From: Alphaproteobacteria bacterium
Lineage (GTDB): Bacteria; Myxococcota_A; UBA796; GCA-2862545
NCBI GenBank assembly: GCA_020632955.1
Contig: JACKEO010000012.1
Span: forward strand, 86,343-150,342
Direction: 5' to 3'
DNA length: 64,000 nucleotides
Below, one piece after another: positions 16,988 through 24,728 of this stretch. The translations under genes were made by a program, and so were the position numbers. The notes below the pieces were generated by a model that did no database searches, was not told the DNA's origin, and worked only from the letters and a program-made list of their open reading frames with translations. Every line of letters starts with the position of its first letter. The stretch's first letter is position 1.

Positions 16988-18067
16988 TCACCGGTTGCGG
17001 GAGGGGGACGGGGCCCGACGCGACGCCGACCGGGCACCCGGCGCCGGGTGGGGCACGAGGCCCTCGTGGGCGGCTCGCCGCAGCAGGGCGGGCCAGCTCG
17101 TGTCGGGCCACCGGGTGAGCACGTGCCACACCAGGGCGGCCCCTTCGGCCACGTGGGTGTGGAGCCAGGCCTCGTCGGCCTCGCGCAGGGTGCCGTGCCG
17201 CGCGGCCTCGGGCGCGGGGAAGACCACGCAGGCCTCGTCCTCCAGCTCGAGCACCAGCAGGGGCAGCTCCACCACCTCGCGCACCGGCGCGCCGTCGCCC
17301 GGCACGAGCAGCTCGGCCTCGCGCAGCGCGCGCCCGCCCCGCACCAGCGTGACGAGGCCCTCGCGGGTGACGCGACCGCCCTCGCGCAGGGTCCACCGGT
17401 CGCCGTCGAGCACGAGGAGGCCCTGCGGATCGCCCTGGTGCAGACCGAAGGCGTCGAGCGGCGGGGCGGCCCCCCGCCACACGCGCAGCGCGGTGCGATC
17501 CCAGGCGGCGGCCGGCAGGCGCTCCCGCAGGAAGCGCAGCGCCTGGCCCGCGGGATCGTCGATCACCTGGCGGCAGGTGACCTCGCCCGTGGCCATGGAG
17601 CGCAGGCCGCCGTGGGCCCCGAGCAGGCGCTCCGTGGTGTCGACCCGCACGTCGTCGGGGTGCCAGGCCAGGTCGGGCTCCACCAGGAAGCGCGCGGCGA
17701 AGCGCACCCGATCCCGATCCGTGAGCACGAGGACCGCCTCGAGGCGCTCGGCGCGGCGGGTGGGGCGCACGTGCACCGTGGCCGTGTGGATCTCGGCGAG
17801 CGGCACGGCCAGCGTGCGGCCGGCGGTGGCGTCCTCGAGGCGCAGGTGGGTGGCGTCGAGGGTGAGGTGCGCGGGGCGATCCCCGCGCCGCCACAGCCAG
17901 AGCTCGGCGGCGAGCAGGCCCGTGACCAGGGGCACCGGCACCCACCACCAGGCGCCCAGGCCCACGAGCGCCAGGCTCGCGGCGAGGCCCACGGCGCCGG
18001 CGATCACGCGGATGGCGGGACCGAGGATCCCGTCCAACGCGATCGGCGTGCCGCTCAGCCTCACCAT
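16988..18067 (-). CDS. Membrane protein of unknown function with two N-terminal helices
   Basis: The 359-residue protein starts MVRLSGTPIALDGILGPAIR with two helices (VIAGAVGLAASLALVGLGAWW and VPVPLVTGLLAAELWLW). The rest is soluble and likely cytoplasmic, with beta-rich segments resembling PH-like domains of bacterial membrane proteins (LTLDATHLRLEDATAGRTLAVPL). The ATG has GGAGGCGGGG upstream. It lies 89 bases after the rhomboid-like gene on the same strand. No function can be assigned. Confidence 0.75.
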   Translation of the reverse strand: MVRLSGTPIALDGILGPAIRVIAGAVGLAASLALVGLGAWWWVPVPLVTGLLAAELWLWRRGDRPAHLTLDATHLRLEDATAGRTLAVPLAEIHTATVHVRPTRRAERLEAVLVLTDRDRVRFAARFLVEPDLAWHPDDVRVDTTERLLGAHGGLRSMATGEVTCRQVIDDPAGQALRFLRERLPAAAWDRTALRVWRGAAPPLDAFGLHQGDPQGLLVLDGDRWTLREGGRVTREGLVTLVRGGRALREAELLVPGDGAPVREVVELPLLVLELEDEACVVFPAPEAARHGTLREADEAWLHTHVAEGAALVWHVLTRWPDTSWPALLRRAAHEGLVPHPAPGARSASRRAPSPSRNR

Positions 18068-18156
18068 GCCCCGCCTCCAGCTCCACAGCCTACGCCGCGC
18101 GGACGGGGGGCGCTCGGGGTCCTGCGCGCCGGACCCCCGAAGGGGCCGGGGCCCGG

Positions 18157-18909
18157 TCAGTGGACGACGTCGTCCTTGCCGCCCGGGAGCACCTGGAGGT
18201 GGCTGAGCTCGCGCTCGATGCGCGTCTTGCGGGCGGTGAGCGTGCGTCGACGCCCCGCCGGCCCGCGGCTGTGCCACCACGCCCAGGCGCCGCCCCACGC
18301 GCCCACCGTGCGGGCGTGCCCCAGCACGTCGGCGCCGTTGCCCAACGCCACGAGGAGGAAGAGCGCGGGCACGAGCAGCGAGCCCCACACGAGGATCCAC
18401 GCCGGGATGGGGAAGAGGAAGTAGAGCCGGATCTCGCCCGTGGGGTTCGACAGGCCGAAGGCGACGATCAGGGCCACGATCAGGTGGCCCCACCCCAGCG
18501 CCAGGGCCCGGCCCACGTCCATGAGGCCCAGCGCCCCCACGGCGTCGAAGAGCAGCATCGCGCCGATGCCGCCGAGCACCGACGCGCCGATGAGCTCGCC
18601 GAGGCCGCGGTCGCCGAGGTGCGCACGGAGGCCCGGCAGGAACATGCCCGCCACGAGCAGCGAGATGAGGACGTTGAGCACCGCCTCGCGCGGCATGATC
18701 AGCAGGTGGCCGGGCACCTGCCACCACGCCCAGCCCATGCCGAGGGGGTGCCAGGCCAGCGCGTACACGTCGACCCCCGCGGCGAAGAGCACGAGCTCCA
18801 CCACGTAGGCGCCGAGCAGCGGACCGAGCACCCGCACCAGCCAGGGATCCACCCCGGGGAGGCCGGGGGGCGACCCGCCCCGGGTCGTGCGGACGGTGCT
18901 GGGGGGCAT
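18157..18909 (-). CDS. Rhomboid-like membrane protein without an evident catalytic serine
   Basis: The 250-residue protein has about six membrane helices in the order of the rhomboid fold and ends in a basic cytoplasmic tail (RRRTLTARKTRIERELSHL). LYFLFPIPAWILVWGSLLVPALF matches the segment after the catalytic Ser in rhomboids. The GxSG catalytic site that should precede it reads GGIGAMLLFD, so the Ser is not found; a His is present later (GWGHLIV). It may be a pseudorhomboid that binds membrane clients. The ATG at 18909 is chosen because GAGGAG lies at the right distance. It is divergent from the FHA gene. Confidence 0.65.
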   Translation of the reverse strand: MPPSTVRTTRGGSPPGLPGVDPWLVRVLGPLLGAYVVELVLFAAGVDVYALAWHPLGMGWAWWQVPGHLLIMPREAVLNVLISLLVAGMFLPGLRAHLGDRGLGELIGASVLGGIGAMLLFDAVGALGLMDVGRALALGWGHLIVALIVAFGLSNPTGEIRLYFLFPIPAWILVWGSLLVPALFLLVALGNGADVLGHARTVGAWGGAWAWWHSRGPAGRRRTLTARKTRIERELSHLQVLPGGKDDVVH

Positions 18910-19031
18910 GCGCACTCCTCGATCCCACCGGGCCCGGCATGGCGCGGAGACCTCTTCTGCGCAAGCCGACGGGCTCTTGTACCGACTTGACCTCCGCGGT
19001 ACTCCGCGCGTGGACCCCGAGGCTGTTCCGG

Positions 19032-20750
19032 ATGTCGGCTGCGCTCGACCTCGTCGTGCTCAATGGCCCCATGGAAGGGGAGGTCGTGCACCTGCGTCCG
19101 AGCGAGCCTCTCCTGCTGGGCCGCTCGTCCAAGGGCCTGCAGCTGATCGATCCGCTGGTCTCGCTCAACCACGCGCGCATCGCGTGGGAGGGCGATCGGT
19201 ACTGGATCGAGGATCGCGCGTCGGCCACGGGCACCTTCGTCAACGACGTGCGCCTGGCCGAGCGTGCCGTGGTCCTCGTGCCCGGCATGCGCATCCGCCT
19301 CGGCGAGACCGACCTCGAGGTCCGCGAGCGTCCCCGCTCCGCGATGCTGCGCGTGGTGGTCTTCGCCGCCTCGGCCTTCCTGCTCTACCTGGGCGTCCGC
19401 GCCTTCATGGACAGCATCGAGGTGCACTACGACCCGGTGATCCACTGGTTCGAGCCCATCCACCAGGGTGCGGGCTACGCCTCGTCCTCGCTGCGCATCC
19501 CCACCGCCTTCATCCGCGAGATCGGGGTGGATCACCGCGGGCTGCAGCTCGAGCAGGTCACCGACTACGACGGCAACGGCATCGACGAGCTGTGGCTGCG
19601 CTGGCCCGACGGGCGCCGCCTCATCACCTTCGACCCCACCGACGGCAGCTGGCGCACGCTGTCCGACCTGCAGATCGACTGCCGGCCCAAGAGCCGCCCG
19701 GTCGACGACGGCCAGCCCGCCGAGTGCAACCAGCCGCACGACCGCGTGGCCACGCCGCTGCCCGAGATCTGCTCCGACCATTCGTCGGCGGCCTCCTTCC
19801 CCGACCTCGACTGCTCGGGCACCACCTACCGGTGGACCGATCGCGGCTACGAGGTGGCCGAGAGCGAGGGGCTGTACGCCTGGATGCCGCCCACGCGGCC
19901 GGTGGACCGAAAGAACCCCACGGGGCCCGTGGTGGTGATCGACGGTCCGCCCGAGCCCTTCCTCTTCACCCTGGTGCGCGAGGGCAACCTCGCCGGCTTC
20001 CTCGCCGAGCGTGGCGTGGTCGAGCCCATCCACTACCTGGTGTGCGAGGAGGCGGTGCCCGGCGTGCGCGCCCAGGTGCTCACGCAGGACGGCGAGCTGG
20101 TGCCCCTGTCGGTGGGCTGCATCGGCGACGTGCTCGTCGAGGGCCCCACCCGCGTGGCCGACTTCGCCGACGGCGTGCCGGTGATGTTCGCGATGACGGG
20201 CGTCGGGTACGAGGCGCTGATCGAGGACATCGCGCTCTACCTGTCCGGCACCACCGATCGGATGTTCATGACGCCGGGCAACCGCGCCCTGTACGACGCG
20301 ATCGCATCGCCCCCCATCCGTCGGCGTGGCGCGCTGCGCGTGGCCTTCGAGGGCGGCGAGCGCATCTTCGATCCCGTCGCCGAGAACGTGCCCGTGCGCC
20401 AGGAGCGCAAGCTGTCGGCCACCGAGTTCCACTCGGCCCCGCCGCCGCGCGCGAACGTGCTCACGATCGACGGCTCCGGTCGGTACGACATGGCCGGGTG
20501 CAGCGAGATCGACGTCGAGGTCTACGCCTGGCACTGCCTGTTCACGAAGGGCTGCGGCGACCGCTCCACCTTCATGGTGGTGCGCAGCGTGGGCTGCGGG
20601 AACGGGGCCGTGGCCGAGATCCCGTACGCGTCGAACATGTACGTGCTGCGCGACGGGGTGATCGACGCCCGCATCGCGGTCGAGAGCATCGACCAGGACG
20701 GGCAGATCGATGTGCTGCGCACGCGCATGGCCTACTGGCCGGCGGAATAA
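19032..20750 (+). CDS. FHA-domain membrane protein with large extracytoplasmic domain
   Basis: The 572-residue protein has an N-terminal FHA domain, residues 1-95: LLLGRSSKGLQLIDPLVSLNHARI with the phosphothreonine-binding Arg, Ser and Asn-His, and GTFVNDVRL. One membrane helix (LRVVVFAASAFLLYLGVRAFM) at about 105 leads to a 440-residue outer domain with paired Cys and DYDGNGIDELWLRW, which looks like a calcium-binding or beta-propeller unit. This layout suggests a sensor of cytoplasmic Ser/Thr kinase signalling linked to the envelope. The start Met (MSAALDLVVLNGP) is chosen because FHA begins right after it. It stands alone, divergent from the rhomboid-like gene. Confidence 0.8.
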   Translation: MSAALDLVVLNGPMEGEVVHLRPSEPLLLGRSSKGLQLIDPLVSLNHARIAWEGDRYWIEDRASATGTFVNDVRLAERAVVLVPGMRIRLGETDLEVRERPRSAMLRVVVFAASAFLLYLGVRAFMDSIEVHYDPVIHWFEPIHQGAGYASSSLRIPTAFIREIGVDHRGLQLEQVTDYDGNGIDELWLRWPDGRRLITFDPTDGSWRTLSDLQIDCRPKSRPVDDGQPAECNQPHDRVATPLPEICSDHSSAASFPDLDCSGTTYRWTDRGYEVAESEGLYAWMPPTRPVDRKNPTGPVVVIDGPPEPFLFTLVREGNLAGFLAERGVVEPIHYLVCEEAVPGVRAQVLTQDGELVPLSVGCIGDVLVEGPTRVADFADGVPVMFAMTGVGYEALIEDIALYLSGTTDRMFMTPGNRALYDAIASPPIRRRGALRVAFEGGERIFDPVAENVPVRQERKLSATEFHSAPPPRANVLTIDGSGRYDMAGCSEIDVEVYAWHCLFTKGCGDRSTFMVVRSVGCGNGAVAEIPYASNMYVLRDGVIDARIAVESIDQDGQIDVLRTRMAYWPAE

Positions 20751-20839
20751 TTTGCGCGGCGCGCGCGCCGCTCGAGCTGCAGGACCCGATTTGCGCGGCG
20801 CGCGCGCCGCTTGAAGAACCATCAGCGCGGCGCGCGCGC
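20751..20839. repeat. GC palindrome repeat, two full and one partial copy, between FHA gene and lexA
   Basis: TTTGCGCGGCGCGCGCGCCG plus CT occurs at 20751-20772 and again at 20790-20811. Each contains GCGGCGCGCGCGCCGC, a perfect 16-base palindrome. A third, partial copy (CAGCGCGGCGCGCGCGCAA) is at 20823-20841. The first copy starts right after the FHA gene's TAA, so the repeats could act as a terminator, though no T-run is present. Alternating CG can form Z-DNA. Confidence 0.7.
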
Positions 20840-20918
20840 AACGTGACGTCGGCGCAGCGCGCGCGGTGGCCAGGCGTGGGCCGCGGGAGGCGGGCGCGGG
20901 CGTGCGGCGCGCGGTGCC

Positions 20919-20979
20919 TTGACACCGATCCCCGCCCGTCCTACTGGTCAGGTGTTCACTGGATCCCTGTACAGAGGTG
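20919..20979 (+). promoter_or_regulatory. Candidate lexA promoter and LexA operator
   Basis: TTGACA at 20919-20924 is a consensus -35 box. A weak -10 (TACTGG) lies 17 bases downstream at 20942. CTGTACAG, a perfect 8-base palindrome at 20967-20974, overlaps the ribosome binding site AGAGGTGG (20972-20979) of lexA. Its half-site CTGT resembles the E. coli LexA half-site, but with no spacer. Self-repression of lexA by LexA binding here is an inference. Confidence 0.5.
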
Positions 20980-20983
20980 GCGC

Positions 20984-21616
20984 GTGGATGATCTGACCCC
21001 CCGGCAGCGCGAGGTGCTCGAGTTCATCCTCGCGTGGAACGATCAGCACGGCATCTCGCCCAGCTTCCGCGAGATCGGCGATCACCTCGGCATCCGCAGC
21101 ACCAACGGCGTCAGCGACCACGTCCGCACGCTCGAGCGCAAGGGCTACCTCGAGCGCGTCGGCGATCCCGGGGCCGCGCGGTCGCTGCGGGTCTCGCGTC
21201 GCGCGCGCACCTCGCTCGAGGATCAGCAGGTGGTGGGCATCCCGGTGCTCGGCCGCATCGCGGCCGGCCAGCCCATCCTCGCCGAGGAGGATCACGACAG
21301 CACGCTCATGCTCGATCGCGGCCTCGTGCCCGCGGGCGGCGAGATCTTCGGCCTCGTCGTGAAGGGCGACTCGATGATCGAGGACGGCATCTTCGACGGC
21401 GACTACGTCTTCGTCCGTCGCCAGCCCACCTGTCGCGACGGCGAGATCGCCGCGGTGCTGGTGGATGGCGAGGCCACGGTGAAGCGGCCCTACCACGAGC
21501 GCGGCCGCCTCCGGCTGCAGCCCAGCAACGCCGCGATGTCCCCCATCTGGGTCGGGCAGGACGTGGCGGAGTGCGAGATCATGGGCGTGGTGGTGGGGGT
21601 CTACCGACGCCTGTGA
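20984..21616 (+). CDS. lexA: LexA repressor, SOS-response regulator
   Basis: The 210-residue protein has the winged-helix domain (LTPRQREVLEFILAWNDQHG, SPSFREIGDHLGI, RTLERKGYLERV) and the S24 self-cleaving domain. The cleavage site is Ala-Gly in RIAAGQPI. The catalytic Ser is in KGDSMIEDGI and the catalytic Lys in GEATVKRPY. All key residues are present. It represses DNA-damage genes and is inactivated by RecA-stimulated self-cleavage. The start is the GTG at 20984 after AGAGGTGG. Upstream sequence holds the candidate operator. Confidence 0.96.
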   Translation: MDDLTPRQREVLEFILAWNDQHGISPSFREIGDHLGIRSTNGVSDHVRTLERKGYLERVGDPGAARSLRVSRRARTSLEDQQVVGIPVLGRIAAGQPILAEEDHDSTLMLDRGLVPAGGEIFGLVVKGDSMIEDGIFDGDYVFVRRQPTCRDGEIAAVLVDGEATVKRPYHERGRLRLQPSNAAMSPIWVGQDVAECEIMGVVVGVYRRL

Positions 21617-21710
21617 GGCCGCCGGGGGCCCCTGCGGCGCCCTCGTCATCGTTCGCCCCGCGGGCGACAGGGAAGGGGGCCGCGGCATAGGTGGGCACGA
21701 TGGATCGTCG

Positions 21711-24700
21711 ATGCCTCTGATGGACGAGCTGCAGCGGGTGCAGGCGCTCGTGGATGGGCTCGCCCGGCGGGAGCGCAGGCTCCTCGTGGGCGAGCTGACG
21801 GCGCGCGCGGCGCTCGTCGGGGCGGTCACCCTGGTGGGGGCCGCGGCCGCCTCGTGGTGGTCGCTGGCGCCGCCCCTCGCCGCGGCGGGGCTCGTCGTGG
21901 GCTCCGGCGTGGCGCTGTGGCTCGCCGTCGGGTGGCCCTGGCTGGCGCGGTGGGGGCCTGCGGCCAGCCCGCGGCGCCAGGCGCGCCTGCTCGAGGATCG
22001 CGATCCGGAGCTGCGCGGTCGCCTCATGACCGTGGTCGACCGCGTCGACGGCCCGCTCGGGGCCGAGTCGCCGGTGCTGCTGGCGCGGCTGGCGCGCAAG
22101 GCGCTGGTGGCGGCGGCGCGCCACGCACCCGAGGCCGTCCACCCGGGCGAGGCGGTGCGTGCCCAGGGCGTCGGGGCCGGCGTGGCCTGGCTCGTGGCGG
22201 TGGGGCTGCTGCTCGCGGGCCCGGGCGGCCTGCCTGGCGTGTGGGGCTTCTGGCGGGGCCACGACGACGCGCTCCACGCGGGCCGGTCCGACGACGCGGC
22301 CGAGGTGGTGGCGTCGGCGCGCGTGGGCGACCTCACCCTGCGCTACGTCTACCCGGCCTACACCCAGCTCGAGCCCTACGAGGTGGTGAACAGCACGGGG
22401 GAGGTGCACGGCCCGCCCGGCACCCAGGTGGAGGTGGTGGCGCGGTCGGCCGAGGCGGTGGAGAGCGCCTCGCTGGTGGCCTACGACGAGCCCGCGCTCG
22501 ACGCCGAGGTGCGCGAGGAGCGGTCGATCGCGGCCAGCTTCGTCATCCAGCCCCGCGCGGGCACCTACCGCCTGGAGCTGCGCGCGGGCGGCGAGGTGCG
22601 GTCCACGCAGGCCTTCCCCATCGTGGTGGAGCCCGACCTGGCGCCCGAGGTCACGCTGGGCACGCAGGACGGGCCGCTCGAGATCGCGGTCGACGAGCCC
22701 CTGCTGCTGCGCTGGGCGGCGAACGACGACTACGGCCTCGACCGCGTGGAGCTCGAGGTGGACGGCCAGCCCACCGGTGCTGCGCTCTCGCGCCCGCGCA
22801 GCCGCCTCACCCATGCGGAGGACGTGGTGCAGCGGCGTCCGCTGGATCTGGGCCTGGCGCCGGGGCGCACCTACGAGCTGGTGGTGGCCGCCTGGGACAA
22901 CGACACCGTGTCGGGCTCGAAGGTGGGGCGCAGCAGCACCGTGCGGGTCACCGTGCTCGACGAGGACGGCGCGGCCCGGCTCACCGACGACAAGCGGCTC
23001 GAGCTGCTCGACCTGCTCGTGGCCCTGCTCGCCACCCACCTGGAAGACACCTACCCCCCGGGCCGCATGGCGGGGGACTTCGCGCGCTGGGGCGAGACGC
23101 TGGCCTCGCGCTACCAGCCGCTCGCCTCCTTCGTCGACCAGTTCCGCGGGCGCCGTGGCCTGGCGCCGGAGTGGGCCGAGGTGGAGGGCGCGCTGGAGGA
23201 CGGCAGCACCCTCATCCGCTTCACGCAGGTGAGCTTCGTGCCCGGCGTGGTGAAGGCGGCGCACGCCGGCAGCGTGGCGGCCGTCGACACGCTGCGCCTG
23301 CGGGCCATCGAGAGCACCGAGGCCGCGGTGCTGCAGGTGGACGGGCTCATCGGCAACCGGGCCGTGCGGGAGATCTCCGAGGCCGCCGAGGAGCTCGCGG
23401 TGCGCGCGCACGACCTGCGCCGCTTCGCCGAGGCCGCCGACCTGGGGTGGCTCTCGCTGGAGCTGGCGGAGCTCGCGAGCGACGCGCGGCGGCTCGACGA
23501 GCTGGCCTCGCGCCTCAAGGACGGCGGGCTGTCCGACCTCGTCGAGGCCCGCTCCGCGGAGGCCCAGGCGCTGATCGAGGAGGCGGGCCGCGCAGTGGCC
23601 GAGCGCGACGTGGCCGAGGCGCGCACACTGTCGGAGCGCGTGGCCTTCCGCCTCGAGGAGCTGGCCGACGGCATCCGCGAGGACATGGAGCGCCGTCGCG
23701 AGCGGTCCGACTCGATGAAGGGCAAGCAGCGCGACCTCATCGCCCAGCTCGAGGATCTGGAGCGTCGGCAGCAGGAGCTCGCCGCCGAGGTGGCCGCGGC
23801 GCGTCAGGAGGCCGACCAGGGCTACCGCGAGCAGGTCCGCTCGCTGTGGGAGCGGGTGCAGGCCCAGGCGCGCACGGTGGGCACCACGCTGCAGGCCTAC
23901 CGCGACGCCATGCCCGAGCCGCGCGCCCACGGCGACGGCGTGTTCAACGCCCGCGAGATCGTGGCCGACACCCAGGATCGCGCCGACGCCGCCGTCACCG
24001 CGGCCGAGGCCCTCGACCTGTCGGCCCTGCGCGGGCACGTCATCGACACCGAGCAGGCCTGGCGCCAGTACGAGGAGCGCATGCTGCTGCTGGGGTCGCG
24101 CTTCGAGCGCCTCGGCCTGCCCGCCGGCGCGCCGCTCACCCGCGTCACCACGGCCATCCGCGAGCTGCAGGACCTGGTGGAACAGCTGCGTCGCAAGGAC
24201 GCCGCCGGCGATCCCGCCGTGCGGGCCCAGGTGCGCCAGGCGGTGGACCGGCAGGAGCAGCTGTCCCAGGAGATGTCGTCGGCGGCGGGGGATGCGCGGC
24301 GCCTCGCCCAGGAGATGACCGTCACCCCCCGGGAACTGGAACCCGCCCTCAAGGGCGCCACCGAGCGCATGGAGGGTGCGGTGCGCGAGCTGCGCCGGGG
24401 CGACGGCATGCAGGCCCAGGGCTCCCAGGAGGCCGCGGCGCAGCACGTCCGCCAGATCATCGAGTCCATCAAGCAGGCCGGCAGGTCCGCGGCCCAGCAG
24501 CAGGAGGAGATGGAGGGCGGCGGATCCGGGGAGGAGGGCGGGGACGCCCAGTCCGGGCCGGGCGAGGGCGACGAGCAGCAGCCGCAGCCCATGCAGCTGC
24601 CCGAGCCCGAGGAGTTCCGCACCCCCGAGGAGTACCGCGCGATGCTGCTGCGCGGCATGGAAGGCGACGTGCCCGAGGAATACCGGGCCCTGAAGCGGCG

Positions 24701-24728
24701 CTACTACGAGGAGCTCGTCCACCAGTGA
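21711..24728 (+). CDS. DUF4175-family large membrane protein
   Basis: The 1005-residue protein has membrane helices near residues 28-75 (ARAALVGAVTLVGAAAASWWSLAPPLAAAG) and 148-170 (GVGAGVAWLVAVGLLLAGPG). A long extracytoplasmic part follows with beta-sandwich-like segments (EVTLGTQDGPLEIAVDEPLLLRW, YELVVAAWDNDTVSGSKVGRS). The C-terminal half is helical and coiled (RDLIAQLEDLERRQQELAAEV) and ends acidic, with EGGGSGEEGGDAQSGPGEG. This is the DUF4175 layout found beside MoxR, DUF58 and BatA-type genes. It opens a seven-gene operon and overlaps the next gene (GTGA). Exact function is unknown; an envelope-complex scaffold is plausible. Confidence 0.85.
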   Translation: MPLMDELQRVQALVDGLARRERRLLVGELTARAALVGAVTLVGAAAASWWSLAPPLAAAGLVVGSGVALWLAVGWPWLARWGPAASPRRQARLLEDRDPELRGRLMTVVDRVDGPLGAESPVLLARLARKALVAAARHAPEAVHPGEAVRAQGVGAGVAWLVAVGLLLAGPGGLPGVWGFWRGHDDALHAGRSDDAAEVVASARVGDLTLRYVYPAYTQLEPYEVVNSTGEVHGPPGTQVEVVARSAEAVESASLVAYDEPALDAEVREERSIAASFVIQPRAGTYRLELRAGGEVRSTQAFPIVVEPDLAPEVTLGTQDGPLEIAVDEPLLLRWAANDDYGLDRVELEVDGQPTGAALSRPRSRLTHAEDVVQRRPLDLGLAPGRTYELVVAAWDNDTVSGSKVGRSSTVRVTVLDEDGAARLTDDKRLELLDLLVALLATHLEDTYPPGRMAGDFARWGETLASRYQPLASFVDQFRGRRGLAPEWAEVEGALEDGSTLIRFTQVSFVPGVVKAAHAGSVAAVDTLRLRAIESTEAAVLQVDGLIGNRAVREISEAAEELAVRAHDLRRFAEAADLGWLSLELAELASDARRLDELASRLKDGGLSDLVEARSAEAQALIEEAGRAVAERDVAEARTLSERVAFRLEELADGIREDMERRRERSDSMKGKQRDLIAQLEDLERRQQELAAEVAAARQEADQGYREQVRSLWERVQAQARTVGTTLQAYRDAMPEPRAHGDGVFNAREIVADTQDRADAAVTAAEALDLSALRGHVIDTEQAWRQYEERMLLLGSRFERLGLPAGAPLTRVTTAIRELQDLVEQLRRKDAAGDPAVRAQVRQAVDRQEQLSQEMSSAAGDARRLAQEMTVTPRELEPALKGATERMEGAVRELRRGDGMQAQGSQEAAAQHVRQIIESIKQAGRSAAQQQEEMEGGGSGEEGGDAQSGPGEGDEQQPQPMQLPEPEEFRTPEEYRAMLLRGMEGDVPEEYRALKRRYYEELVHQ

